In this document: positions 44,098 to 51,821 of the stretch, piece after piece | Layout of the letters: each line of letters starts with the position of its first letter | How positions within the stretch are numbered: the first letter of the stretch is position 1 | DNA from: Pseudovibrio zosterae | Lineage (GTDB): Bacteria; Pseudomonadota; Alphaproteobacteria; Rhizobiales; Stappiaceae | Length of the DNA: 64,000 nucleotides | NCBI RefSeq assembly: GCF_033843645.1 | Contig: NZ_JAWXVZ010000009.1 | Span: forward strand, 62,001 to 126,000 | Direction of reading: 5' to 3' | Position numbers and translations under genes: made by a program | Notes under the pieces: generated by a model | Database searches by the model: none | What the model was told of the DNA's origin: nothing | The model's input: the letters and a program-made list of their open reading frames with translations, nothing else

Positions 44098-44116
44098 TTG
44101 TCTATACAAATAGACA
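44098..44116. promoter_or_regulatory. PhnF-type operator in the phnF-phnG gap
   Basis: TGTCTAT-ACAA-ATAGACA (44099-44116) is a perfect 7-bp dyad. Its left portion TTGTCTATACAA (44098-44109) matches 10 of 12 bases of the mycobacterial PhnF site TGGTCTATACCA as I recall it. It lies 27 bases from the phnF start and 81 bases upstream of phnG, so it could control both directions. Confidence 0.75.
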
Positions 44117-44196
44117 TATTTAAGCCGTACTGCAAACAGACACTAACCCGAAGCATAGGCCAAATCGCCCTTATCCAACGCCTCTGAGGATTCAAA

Positions 44197-44667
44197 ATGT
44201 CGATTGACGCGCAACCGGCCCTAGCCCCGGAAATTAAGGCCCGGCAGGCAGCAATGGCTCTTCTGGCAGAAGCGCCAGAAGCCACCTTGCAGGCCACATG
44301 GGAAGCACTTGAACCCAGCCCCACCTACACCGTGCTGCGCCAGCCAGAAACTGGCTTGGTCATGGTGCGCGGTCGTGCTGGCGGCACGGGAGCTCCATTC
44401 AATCTTTGCGAAGCAACTGTCACCCGTTGCGTCGTTGCGCTGGAAAGCGGTGAGACAGGTTTCGGCCAATGTCTTGGGCGCAGCAAACGAAAGGCGCTCT
44501 ACGCTGCGGTGTTCGACGCCCTGCTCCAGACCGAAAAATGGAATGCAGAGATCGAAGCTAAGCTTCTTCAGCAACTGCGCACAGCTCAACAAGAACAGGA
44601 ACACCAGACCCGTAGGGAAGTTGCCGCCACCAAGGTGGACTTCTTCACCATGGTACGAGGAGATTGA
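44197..44667 (+). CDS. phnG: C-P lyase core subunit PhnG
   Basis: A 156-residue subunit of the phosphonate C-P lyase core (PhnG2H2I2J2). It shows the family core: RQAAMALLAEAPEATLQATWEAL, VRGRAGGTGAPFNLCEATVTRCVVALESGETGFGQCLGRSKRKALYAAVFDALLQ. PhnG with PhnH and PhnI helps transfer the phosphonate to the ribose 1' position of ATP. First gene of an 11-gene run with overlapping or abutting reading frames. The C-terminal extension is charged. Confidence 0.95.
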   Translation: MSIDAQPALAPEIKARQAAMALLAEAPEATLQATWEALEPSPTYTVLRQPETGLVMVRGRAGGTGAPFNLCEATVTRCVVALESGETGFGQCLGRSKRKALYAAVFDALLQTEKWNAEIEAKLLQQLRTAQQEQEHQTRREVAATKVDFFTMVRGD

Positions 44668-44669
44668 GT

Positions 44670-45299
44670 ATGACGACCCCTTCCCTCGGCCTGCAAAAAG
44701 CACCGGCACCCGGCCTGAAAAACCCGGTTCATGATGCGCAGAAAATCTTCAAAGTGGCCATGAATGCCTTGGCACGCCCCGGTTCCCTGCAAGAAATGCC
44801 GGAGCTTGGTCTGGAAGTGCCAGCACCCCTGACACAGACGGTTGCAGCACTCGCTCTCACGCTTCTGGACTACGACACCCCCGTCTATCTGGACCCGGCA
44901 CTGGCTCAAGAAGTGGACGTGGTCGACTATCTTCGCTTCCATACGGGTGCTCCCATTGTCGCGCTGGCCTCTGACGCAGCCTTTGCCCTTATCAGCGATC
45001 CGAAAAAAATGACCGCCATCTCTGGCTTTGCTGTGGGCACGGACGAATACCCAGACCGTTCCACCACCCTTCTCATCGCAGTAGATGACATGACCAACAC
45101 GAGCGGCGCGACGCTCTCAGGCCCCGGCATCAAGACAGAAACCGAGTTTGATGCCGTCCCATTGTCGCCAGCGTTCTGGCCACAGATGATCGCCAATCAG
45201 ACGCTATATCCTCTGGGCGTGGATGTTCTTTTCGCCAGCCCGACCCACGTGGCCGGCCTGCCCCGCAGTAGCAAGATTTCCATGAAGGAGGCCCGATAG
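44670..45299 (+). CDS. phnH: C-P lyase core subunit PhnH
   Basis: A 209-residue PhnH. ATG at 44670 is preferred; GAGGAG lies upstream, inside the phnG end, while TTG 44664 is also in frame. Family segments include FKVAMNALARPGSLQEMP near the N-terminus, LTLLDYDTPVYLD, VALASDAAFALIS, and GPGIKTETEF plus FWPQMIANQTLYPLGVDVLFASPTHVAGLPRSSKI at the C-terminus. PhnH is a non-catalytic, PLP-transferase-like-fold subunit of the C-P lyase core complex. Its stop abuts the phnI start. Confidence 0.95.
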   Translation: MTTPSLGLQKAPAPGLKNPVHDAQKIFKVAMNALARPGSLQEMPELGLEVPAPLTQTVAALALTLLDYDTPVYLDPALAQEVDVVDYLRFHTGAPIVALASDAAFALISDPKKMTAISGFAVGTDEYPDRSTTLLIAVDDMTNTSGATLSGPGIKTETEFDAVPLSPAFWPQMIANQTLYPLGVDVLFASPTHVAGLPRSSKISMKEAR

Positions 45300-46424
45300 A
45301 TGTATGTTGCCGTCAAAGGTGGCGAAAAGGCCATCCGCAATGCACACAAGCTCATGGAACGGGACCGCCGCGGCGATCGTTCGGTTCCAGCTCTGGAACT
45401 CAAGCAAATCGCCGAGCAGCTCTACTTGTCTGTATCCCGTGTCATGTCAGAAGGCTCCCTTTACGACGTGGAGCTGGCGGCGCTCGCCATCAAGCAGTCC
45501 CGAGGTGACTTGATCGAGGCTATCTTCCTGCTGCGCGCGTACAGAACCACACTGCCACGCTTCGGGTATTCCGAGCCGGTAGACACAGCTGCCATGCTGG
45601 TGCGCCGCCGCATCTCGGCAACCTACAAGGATTTGCCGGGCGGTCAGCTTTTGGGCCCAACCTACGACTACACCCATCGACTTCTGGACTTCAAACTGGC
45701 AGCTGATGGCGAACTGCCCGAGCCAGTGCAAGCTGAGTACGACGCCGCCGAAGAGATACCACGCGTGACGGACCTTCTGAATGCGGAAGGCATGATGGAG
45801 CCTGACCCGCAGGTGCCGTCAGATGCCGTGGTGGGCGATCTGACCCGTGAGCCCATGGAGTTCCCAGCGGACCGGGACATTCGCCTGCAGAACCTTGCAC
45901 GCGGTGATGAAGGCTTCTTGCTGGCACTTGGCTACTCCACCCAGCGCGGCTTTGGTGGCTCCCACCCGTTTGCCGGTGAGATACGCTTCGGCGAGGTGGA
46001 CGTGGACTTCTTTGTCGAGGAGCTTGGCTTTTCCGTTCCTCTTGGTCGCATGTCCGTGACTGAATGTCAGATGATCAATCAGTTTCAGGGCAGCACCGTC
46101 GCACCGCCACAGTTCACCCGTGGCTACGGCCTCGCACCGGGTCAGGCAGAGCGCAAGGTCATGTCCATGGCACTCGTGGACCGCGCCTTGCGCTGCCGCG
46201 AACTGGGCGAAGAAGCGGTTGCCCCGGCGCAGGATGAAGAGTTCGTGCTCTCCCACTCTGACAACGTTCAGGCCACTGGCTTCGTCGAGCACCTGAAGCT
46301 GCCACACTATGTGGACTTCCAGGCAGAGCTGGAGCTGGTACGGCGCATGCGCAAGGACTGGCAAGCAAGACAAGAAGTTGAAGCCGTACAGGCAAATGGC
46401 CCCGTCGAAGAGGCAGCACAATGA
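45300..46424 (+). CDS. phnI: C-P lyase nucleosidase subunit PhnI
   Basis: A 374-residue PhnI. It opens MYVAVKGGEKAIRNAHKLME, the invariant family start, then QIAEQLYLSVSRVMSEGSLYDVELAALAIKQSRGDLIEAIFLLRAYRTTLPRFGYSEPVDT, GGQLLGPTYDYTHRLLDF, GYSTQRGFGGSHPFAGEIRFGEV and LSHSDNVQATGFVEHLKLPHYVDFQAELELVR (a conserved HVEHLKL-like region). PhnI replaces the adenine of ATP by phosphonate to give ribose-1-phosphonate-5-triphosphate. It starts directly after phnH stops and overlaps phnJ by 4 bases. Confidence 0.96.
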   Translation: MYVAVKGGEKAIRNAHKLMERDRRGDRSVPALELKQIAEQLYLSVSRVMSEGSLYDVELAALAIKQSRGDLIEAIFLLRAYRTTLPRFGYSEPVDTAAMLVRRRISATYKDLPGGQLLGPTYDYTHRLLDFKLAADGELPEPVQAEYDAAEEIPRVTDLLNAEGMMEPDPQVPSDAVVGDLTREPMEFPADRDIRLQNLARGDEGFLLALGYSTQRGFGGSHPFAGEIRFGEVDVDFFVEELGFSVPLGRMSVTECQMINQFQGSTVAPPQFTRGYGLAPGQAERKVMSMALVDRALRCRELGEEAVAPAQDEEFVLSHSDNVQATGFVEHLKLPHYVDFQAELELVRRMRKDWQARQEVEAVQANGPVEEAAQ

Positions 46425-47338
46425 CCGAGCAGACCTACGACAACTTCGCAGACCACTACAATTTTGCTTATCTGGATGAACAGACAAAGCGCATGATCCG
46501 CCGCGCAATTCTGAAAGCCATCGCCGTGCCGGGCTATCAGGTACCGTTCGCTTCCCGCGAAATGCCGATGCCATATGGCTGGGGCACCGGCGGCGTACAG
46601 GTTACTGCGGCTATCATTGGTGCCGATGACGTTCTGAAAATGATCGACCAAGGCTCTGACGACACCACCAACGCAGTGGCGCTGCGCGGTTTCTTCGTCA
46701 AGACAACCGGCGTTGAAGCAACCACAAAGACCAGTGATGCAACAATAATCCAGACCCGTCACCGCATCCCGGAAGAGCCGCTCAAGGCCAACCAGACACT
46801 GGTTTATCAGGTGCCGATCCCCGAACCCCTGCGCAAGCTGGAACCTCGTGAGACCGAAACCCGCAAGATGCATGCTCTGGAAGAGTATGGCCTCATGCAC
46901 GTGAAGCTTTACGAAGACATCGCCAAATACGGCGAGATCGCCACAACCTACGCTTATCCAGTGCTGGTGAACGATCGGTACGTGATGGATCCATCACCAA
47001 TCCCGAAGTTCGACAACCCCAAAATGCACGAAATGGAAGCCCTTCAGCTCTTTGGCGCGGGCCGTGAAAAGCGCATCTACGCGGTGCCGCCCCACACAAA
47101 GGTCGAGAGCCTGGACTTCGAAGACTACCCGTTCGAGATCCAGAAATTTGAGGAGCCCTGCGCATTGTGCGGTGCTGAGAATGTCTACCTCGATGAAGTC
47201 ATTCTGGATGACAAGGGTGCACGCATGTTCGTGTGTTCCGACAGCGACTTCTGTGAGGACCGCCGGGAGAACGGGCACGTTGGCCACATGGCGGCAAACC
47301 CAATCACTGAGAGCGAAAACCAGGGTGCGGACGCATGA
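46421..47338 (+). CDS. phnJ: C-P lyase radical SAM subunit PhnJ
   Basis: A 305-residue PhnJ, the enzyme that cleaves the carbon-phosphorus bond of ribose-1-phosphonate-5-phosphate by radical SAM chemistry to give 5-phosphoribosyl 1,2-cyclic phosphate and the alkane. The atypical cluster motif CX2CX21CX5C is intact at Cys247, Cys250, Cys272 and Cys278 (PCALCGAEN and VCSDSDFC). Other hallmarks are YNFAYLDEQTKRMIRRAILKAIAVPGYQVPFASREMP and GWGTGGVQVTAA. It overlaps phnI and fosX by 4 bases on each side. Confidence 0.97.
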   Translation: MTEQTYDNFADHYNFAYLDEQTKRMIRRAILKAIAVPGYQVPFASREMPMPYGWGTGGVQVTAAIIGADDVLKMIDQGSDDTTNAVALRGFFVKTTGVEATTKTSDATIIQTRHRIPEEPLKANQTLVYQVPIPEPLRKLEPRETETRKMHALEEYGLMHVKLYEDIAKYGEIATTYAYPVLVNDRYVMDPSPIPKFDNPKMHEMEALQLFGAGREKRIYAVPPHTKVESLDFEDYPFEIQKFEEPCALCGAENVYLDEVILDDKGARMFVCSDSDFCEDRRENGHVGHMAANPITESENQGADA

Positions 47339-47739
47339 TTAAGGGCCTTAGCCATATGACCTTCATCGTGTCGGATCTGGATCGGATGAGCACGCTCCTT
47401 GTTGAAGGCCTTGGGGCGACGGAGATTTATTCCAGTGGCGACAAGACCTTCTCCCACTCACGTGAGAAGTTTTTCGATCTGGGCGGGCTTTGGGTTGCAG
47501 CAATGGAAGGCGAGGCTCTGCCAAGCAGGACCTACAATCACATCGCCTTTGAGGTGAACGAAGAAGCCATCGACAGCACAAGAGCCCGGCTGGAGAAAAT
47601 CGGTGTCGAAGTTCTTCCCGACCGCCCACGCATCGAAGGCGAAGGCCGCTCGCTCTACTTCTACGACTTCGACAACCACCTTTTTGAGCTGCACACAGGC
47701 ACGCTAGAACAAAGGCTAAACTCCTATGCAAACCAGTGA
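47335..47739 (+). CDS. fosX: FosX fosfomycin hydrolase (VOC family)
   Basis: A 134-residue vicinal-oxygen-chelate enzyme very like Listeria FosX along the whole length (GLSHMTFIVSDLD, EIYSSGDKTFSHSREKFF, TYNHIAFEV, EGRSLYFYDFDNHLFELH, GTLEQRL). FosX opens the epoxide of fosfomycin by adding water. The three metal ligands His7, His69 and Glu118 and the general-base Glu44 are all present at the positions known for FosX, so it should be active. It overlaps phnJ by 4 and phnK by 14 bases, so it is a genuine member of the phn operon. In Mesorhizobium loti a fosX homologue also lies in a phn operon, where a phosphonate role has been suggested. Confidence 0.93.
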   Translation: MIKGLSHMTFIVSDLDRMSTLLVEGLGATEIYSSGDKTFSHSREKFFDLGGLWVAAMEGEALPSRTYNHIAFEVNEEAIDSTRARLEKIGVEVLPDRPRIEGEGRSLYFYDFDNHLFELHTGTLEQRLNSYANQ

Positions 47740-48541
47740 AATGACGCAGACCACTGCAGATGCGAGTGAAGATCTGCCGCTTCTACGTGTCTCCAGCGCC
47801 ACCAAGTACTATGGCGACCGTATTGGCTGTAAGGACGTAAACTTCGAGCTTTACCCCGGAGAAGTGCTTGCCATTGTTGGCGAAAGTGGCTCAGGCAAGA
47901 CAACCCTTCTGAACTGCCTGTCCACCCGGCTGGCTCCGACTTCGGGCGTGATCGAGTACCGCAACCGCCAAGGCGCCATGCGAAACCTCTACCAAATGAG
48001 TGAAGCGGAACGCCGCATGCTCATGCGCACGGACTGGGGCTTTGTTCATCAGCATGCCTCAGATGGGTTGCGGATGTCTGTCTCCGCCGGTGCAAACGTT
48101 GGTGAGCGGCTGATGGCCGTTGGTGCGCGCCATTACGGCGACATTCGTTCCACCGCAATTGACTGGCTTGATCGCGTGGAAATTGCGGAAGATCGCATTG
48201 ACGATGATCCGCGTGCATTCTCGGGCGGCATGCGTCAGCGGCTTCAGATTGCTCGCAATCTGGTCACCAATCCACGCCTGGTTTTCATGGATGAGCCCAC
48301 TGGCGGCCTCGACGTTTCTGTTCAGGCCCGGCTGCTGGACCTTATCCGCGGTCTGGTTTCAGACCTTGGCCTTTCCGTTATCATCGTCACGCATGATCTG
48401 GCTGTGGCACGCTTGCTGTCAGATCGCACGCTGGTAATGCGCCGCGGCCATGTGATTGAAACCGGCCTGACAGATCAGGTTCTCGATGATCCGCAGGAAG
48501 CCTACACCCAGCTTCTTGTCTCCTCCATTTTGCAGCCTTGA
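47726..48541 (+). CDS. phnK: Phosphonate C-P lyase system protein PhnK (ABC ATPase-like)
   Basis: A 271-residue ABC-type ATPase. It has Walker A GESGSGKTTLLNCLSTRLAP, EWGFVHQH-type Q-loop segment in MRTDWGFVHQHASDGLRMSVSAGANVGERLMAVGARHYGDIR (typical of PhnK), signature FSGGMRQRLQIARNLVTNPRLVFMDEPTGGLDVSVQARLLD and the H-loop VTHDLAVA. PhnK docks on the PhnJ side of the core complex and is not a transporter ATPase. The start at 47726 overlaps fosX; an internal Met 15 bases later is possible. Confidence 0.95.
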   Translation: MQTSEMTQTTADASEDLPLLRVSSATKYYGDRIGCKDVNFELYPGEVLAIVGESGSGKTTLLNCLSTRLAPTSGVIEYRNRQGAMRNLYQMSEAERRMLMRTDWGFVHQHASDGLRMSVSAGANVGERLMAVGARHYGDIRSTAIDWLDRVEIAEDRIDDDPRAFSGGMRQRLQIARNLVTNPRLVFMDEPTGGLDVSVQARLLDLIRGLVSDLGLSVIIVTHDLAVARLLSDRTLVMRRGHVIETGLTDQVLDDPQEAYTQLLVSSILQP

Positions 48542-48549
48542 GGTCCGCC

Positions 48550-49248
48550 ATGAAGACGAAAATCTGCCTCTCCAACGTTGGCAAAACCTTCCGCATGCAT
48601 CTGCGCGAGGGCATTGAACTGCCGGTGGTCGACAACGTCTCTTTCGCCGTAGCAGAAGGAGAATGCGTCATTCTGGGCGGCCCGTCCGGCTCCGGAAAGA
48701 GCTCCGTGCTCAAAATGATCTACGGCAATTACCGCTGCCCAAAGGGCCAAATCCTGATCACCGACGGCGAAGAAATCATCAACGTGGCACAAGCTGCCCC
48801 TCGGCGCATCATACGCCTGCGTGACAATACAATCGGCTACGTCAGCCAGTTCCTCCGGGCCATCCCACGGGTCCCCGCGTTACGGCTGGTTGCTGATCCG
48901 CTCATCGCTCAGGGCGTGTCCGAAGAAGAAGCACTTGCACAAGCGCGTGTTCTGCTCACCCGTCTGAATGTGCCAGAGCGGCTGTGGCAGCTGCCGCCCG
49001 CCACGTTCTCAGGCGGTGAACAGCAACGTGTGAACATTGCCCGCGGCTTTATCGCCCATTACCCAATCCTGCTGTTGGATGAGCCTACTGCGTCTCTGGA
49101 TGCCAAGAACCGCGCCGTCGTCGTGGAACTGGTTGAAGAGAAGAAGAAGAAGGGCGTTGCAATGCTCGGCATTCTGCACGATCACGAAGCCCGTGATCAG
49201 ATTGCCGACCGTATCATCGACGTCACTCAGTTCAAGGCAGCGGCCTGA
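48550..49248 (+). CDS. phnL: Phosphonate C-P lyase system protein PhnL (ABC ATPase-like)
   Basis: A 232-residue ABC ATPase. ATG 48550 follows GAGG; a longer reading from TTG is not supported. PhnL marks: KTFRMHLREGIELPVVDNVSFAVAEGECVILGGPSGSGKSSVLKMIYGNYRCPKGQILI (Walker A GPSGSGKSS), GYVSQFLRAIPRVPALRLVADPL, signature FSGGEQQRVNIARGFIAHYPILLLDEPTASLD and GILHDHEARDQIADRIIDV. PhnL binds on top of PhnK in the active C-P lyase and supports core cycling. It is 8 bases after phnK and 2 bases before the acetyltransferase-like gene. Confidence 0.95.
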   Translation: MKTKICLSNVGKTFRMHLREGIELPVVDNVSFAVAEGECVILGGPSGSGKSSVLKMIYGNYRCPKGQILITDGEEIINVAQAAPRRIIRLRDNTIGYVSQFLRAIPRVPALRLVADPLIAQGVSEEEALAQARVLLTRLNVPERLWQLPPATFSGGEQQRVNIARGFIAHYPILLLDEPTASLDAKNRAVVVELVEEKKKKGVAMLGILHDHEARDQIADRIIDVTQFKAAA

Positions 49249-49250
49249 CC

Positions 49251-49907
49251 ATGAGCATTCAGCCGAAGATAACCGAAACGGTCATCGACCCTTCTGTCCA
49301 ACTGAGAGAAACGACCATTGGCCGGCGCTGCGAAATCTTGCAGCGCTCAACCCTCGAATACACCGAGCTGGGCGATTATTCCTACGTCGGCTCGGACTGT
49401 ATGATAGCGGACACAACCATCGGCAAATTCACGGCAATCGCCGCCCATGTCCGTTTGGGGCCGCCAAATCACCCGATGCATCGCCCCAGTCAGCATCGCT
49501 TCACCTATACGCCGGAGTATTACGAGGCCGACGCAGAACGCGACCACGCATTCTTCAAGGAACGCCGTCAAGCGCGTGTCACGATTGGGAACGATGTATG
49601 GATTGGCCATGGCGTTACCGTGCTTGCCGGTGTGACGGTCGGCGATGGGGCCATCCTTGCAGCAGGAGCTCTGGTCGCAAAAGATGTCGAGCCGTATACG
49701 ATCGTGGGCGGCGTCCCGGCCAAGAAGATCAAGGACCGTTTCCCACAAGAGCTTTCAAAGCGTTTACGCGCTTTGAGGTGGTGGGATCTGCCAGAGGATG
49801 TACTCTTCCACAACCTTGCCTTGTTTCAGTCCGAAGATATCGAGAAATTTGTAGAGATTTTTGGACAAATTTCAGACCGTCATTCATCAGACACAGGCGC
49901 TCAATAA
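49251..49907 (+). CDS. Phosphonate-operon hexapeptide-repeat acyltransferase-like protein
   Basis: A 218-residue left-handed beta-helix protein of the hexapeptide (LbH) family, the version found in phn operons. Repeats are seen at IGRRCEILQRSTLEYTELGDYSYVGSDCMIADTTIGKFTAIAAHVRLG and IGNDVWIGHGVTVLAGVTVGDGAILAAGALVAKDVEPYTIVGGVPAKKIKDRF, with the catalytic-type His in WIGHG. In chloramphenicol/Vat-type relatives that His activates an acceptor hydroxyl. The acceptor here is unknown; acetylation of an aminoalkylphosphonate (as done by PhnO, which is absent here) is one possibility. It overlaps the long version of the DUF1045 frame but not its likely true start. Confidence 0.9.
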   Translation: MSIQPKITETVIDPSVQLRETTIGRRCEILQRSTLEYTELGDYSYVGSDCMIADTTIGKFTAIAAHVRLGPPNHPMHRPSQHRFTYTPEYYEADAERDHAFFKERRQARVTIGNDVWIGHGVTVLAGVTVGDGAILAAGALVAKDVEPYTIVGGVPAKKIKDRFPQELSKRLRALRWWDLPEDVLFHNLALFQSEDIEKFVEIFGQISDRHSSDTGAQ

Positions 49908-49932
49908 AGCAGTGGGCAAACAGGGAATTGCC

Positions 49933-50631
49933 ATGCGTTACGCAGTTTATTACTCCGCCGCCCGAACCGAACCTCTAGCCGAGCTGGGTAACACCTGGCT
50001 GGGCCGGGATCCGTTCACCAACACCCCTCTCACACAGCCGAAGATCGATGGCATCAGCGCCGCCGAACTCTGGCAGTACACGGAAACGCCCCGCCGCTAC
50101 GGCTTTCACGGCACGTTGAAGCCACCCTTCGAGCTCGCCGAAGGCGTTACAGAGGACATGGTTTGCGAGCAGGTCCGCAGCTTTGCCGCACGAACCCGCC
50201 CCTTCCAGCTGGATGGCATTGCCCCAAATCGGCTCGGTGCCTTTCTTGCCCTCACCCCAACGGCCCCAAGTGAAGGGCTCAACGATCTCGCCAGCCGGGC
50301 CATTCGAGAACTCGATACACTTCGCGCGCCACTTTCCGACGCCGACATTGCCCGCAGGCGTCAGTCCGGTTTGACCCCAGAGCAAGATGCCTACATGTTG
50401 CAATGGGGCTATCCATACATCTTTGAATTCTTCCGCTTCCATCTCACCCTGACAGGCAAGATCAACGACAAGACGATTATGCCTGCGCTTCAGGCGGCAG
50501 CGGAACATCACTTCGCACCGGTACTGAACAAGCCTGTCACCATCAATCAAATCGCGCTCTATGTCGAAGAAGAGCGTGGCGGCCCATTCCGGGTTGCAGA
50601 AACATTTCGGTTTGAAGGAGCTTCCCAATGA
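49933..50631 (+). CDS. DUF1045 phosphonate-operon protein (2H phosphoesterase fold)
   Basis: A 232-residue protein. I start at ATG 49933 (MRYAVYYSAA) because GGGAA lies 6 bases upstream and the family begins RYAxYYxP; the frame is open earlier. It has the two HxTx motifs of 2H phosphoesterases: His59-Gly-Thr61 (RRYGFHGTLKPPF) and His170-Leu-Thr172 (FRFHLTLTGKI). That fold hydrolyses cyclic phosphodiesters. The C-P lyase product is a 1,2-cyclic phosphate normally opened by PhnP, and no phnP is visible here, so this protein may take that job; the activity is inferred. It overlaps phnM by 4 bases. Confidence 0.9.
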   Translation: MRYAVYYSAARTEPLAELGNTWLGRDPFTNTPLTQPKIDGISAAELWQYTETPRRYGFHGTLKPPFELAEGVTEDMVCEQVRSFAARTRPFQLDGIAPNRLGAFLALTPTAPSEGLNDLASRAIRELDTLRAPLSDADIARRRQSGLTPEQDAYMLQWGYPYIFEFFRFHLTLTGKINDKTIMPALQAAAEHHFAPVLNKPVTINQIALYVEEERGGPFRVAETFRFEGASQ

Positions 50632-51821
50632 GCGACGCGCTCACATCCCAAAGCAGCAAGAGTACTGAAGAAGCCGAATACAACGCCAACGCTCTGACAT
50701 TCACGAATGCCAAGGTCGTTCTGCCTGACGAAGTAATCGACGGCTCCATTGATACCGCAAACGGCTTGATCCGGAGCATCGACAGCGGAAACGCCGCTCA
50801 AGGCCATGACTGCGAAGGCGACTACCTGATCCCGGGTCTGGTTGAGCTGCATACCGACCACTTGGAAAACCACTACAAACCGCGCCCGGGAGTCCTGTGG
50901 AATCCGATTTCAGCCGTTCAAGCTCATGACGCGCAAATTGCCTGCGCGGGCATCACAACCGTTCTCGACGCGCTGCGCGTGGGTATGGACGATGGCGCTG
51001 ATTTCACCGCCCAAGACATGCGCGCCATGGCAGACGCCATTGAAACCGCACAGGCCGCCGGTCGGCTGCGAGCTGACCACTTCCTGCACCTGCGCTGCGA
51101 AGTTTCTGCAGACAACTGTGTGGAAGGCTTTAGCCTGTTTGAAGGCGACGACCGCGTTCGCCTGACCTCGTTGATGGACCACACGCCGGGCCAACGTCAG
51201 TTCACCTCCCTTGATTACTACATAAAGTACTACAAGGAGGCCAAAGGCTTCTCTGATGAACAGCTGGAAGTGTTCATTGAGCACATGACAGCGCGCGGGG
51301 AGCGCAACTCGGATAAAAACCGCCGCGAGATTGCAGCCCGCGCCACGGCAAGCGGCATTCAACTGGCCAGCCATGATGATGCCACGGTAGCTCACGTCGA
51401 AGAAGGCGTCGGGTTTGGCATCAAGGTCGCTGAATTTCCAACCACAATGGAAGCGGCCAAGGCTTCTACGGAAGCGGGAATGGCCGTTCTCATGGGCGCA
51501 CCAAACGTGGTGCGCGGCAAGTCCCATTCCGGCAACATCTCTGCCAAGGAGCTGGCATCCGCTGGCTACCTGAACATCCTTTCATCCGACTATGTGCCGG
51601 TTTCCTTGCTGCACGGCGCGTTTGTTCTGGCAAAGGACATTGAGGGCATAACCCTGCCGGATGCGATCCAGAAGGTCACAAAAATTCCAGCCGAGTCCGT
51701 GAGTTTGATGGATCGAGGGGCCATCATTGAGGGTCGCCGCGCTGACCTTGTTCAGGTTCGCATGGTCGACGACATTCCAATCGTACGCGGTGTATGGCGT
51801 GAGGGTCGTCGTGTTGCCTGA
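50628..51821 (+). CDS. phnM: Alpha-D-ribose 1-methylphosphonate 5-triphosphate diphosphatase PhnM
   Basis: A 397-residue amidohydrolase-superfamily metalloenzyme. Metal-binding HTDHLENHYKPRPG (about 72-85) and SHDDATVAHVEEG (about 246-258), with LNILSSDYVPVSLLHGAF near the C-terminus, are the PhnM pattern. It removes pyrophosphate from the ribose-1-phosphonate-5-triphosphate produced by PhnGHI, giving the substrate of PhnJ. The N-terminal extension (about 1-20) is Ser/Glu-rich and slightly longer than usual. It overlaps the DUF1045 frame and the phnN start. Confidence 0.96.
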   Translation: MSDALTSQSSKSTEEAEYNANALTFTNAKVVLPDEVIDGSIDTANGLIRSIDSGNAAQGHDCEGDYLIPGLVELHTDHLENHYKPRPGVLWNPISAVQAHDAQIACAGITTVLDALRVGMDDGADFTAQDMRAMADAIETAQAAGRLRADHFLHLRCEVSADNCVEGFSLFEGDDRVRLTSLMDHTPGQRQFTSLDYYIKYYKEAKGFSDEQLEVFIEHMTARGERNSDKNRREIAARATASGIQLASHDDATVAHVEEGVGFGIKVAEFPTTMEAAKASTEAGMAVLMGAPNVVRGKSHSGNISAKELASAGYLNILSSDYVPVSLLHGAFVLAKDIEGITLPDAIQKVTKIPAESVSLMDRGAIIEGRRADLVQVRMVDDIPIVRGVWREGRRVA

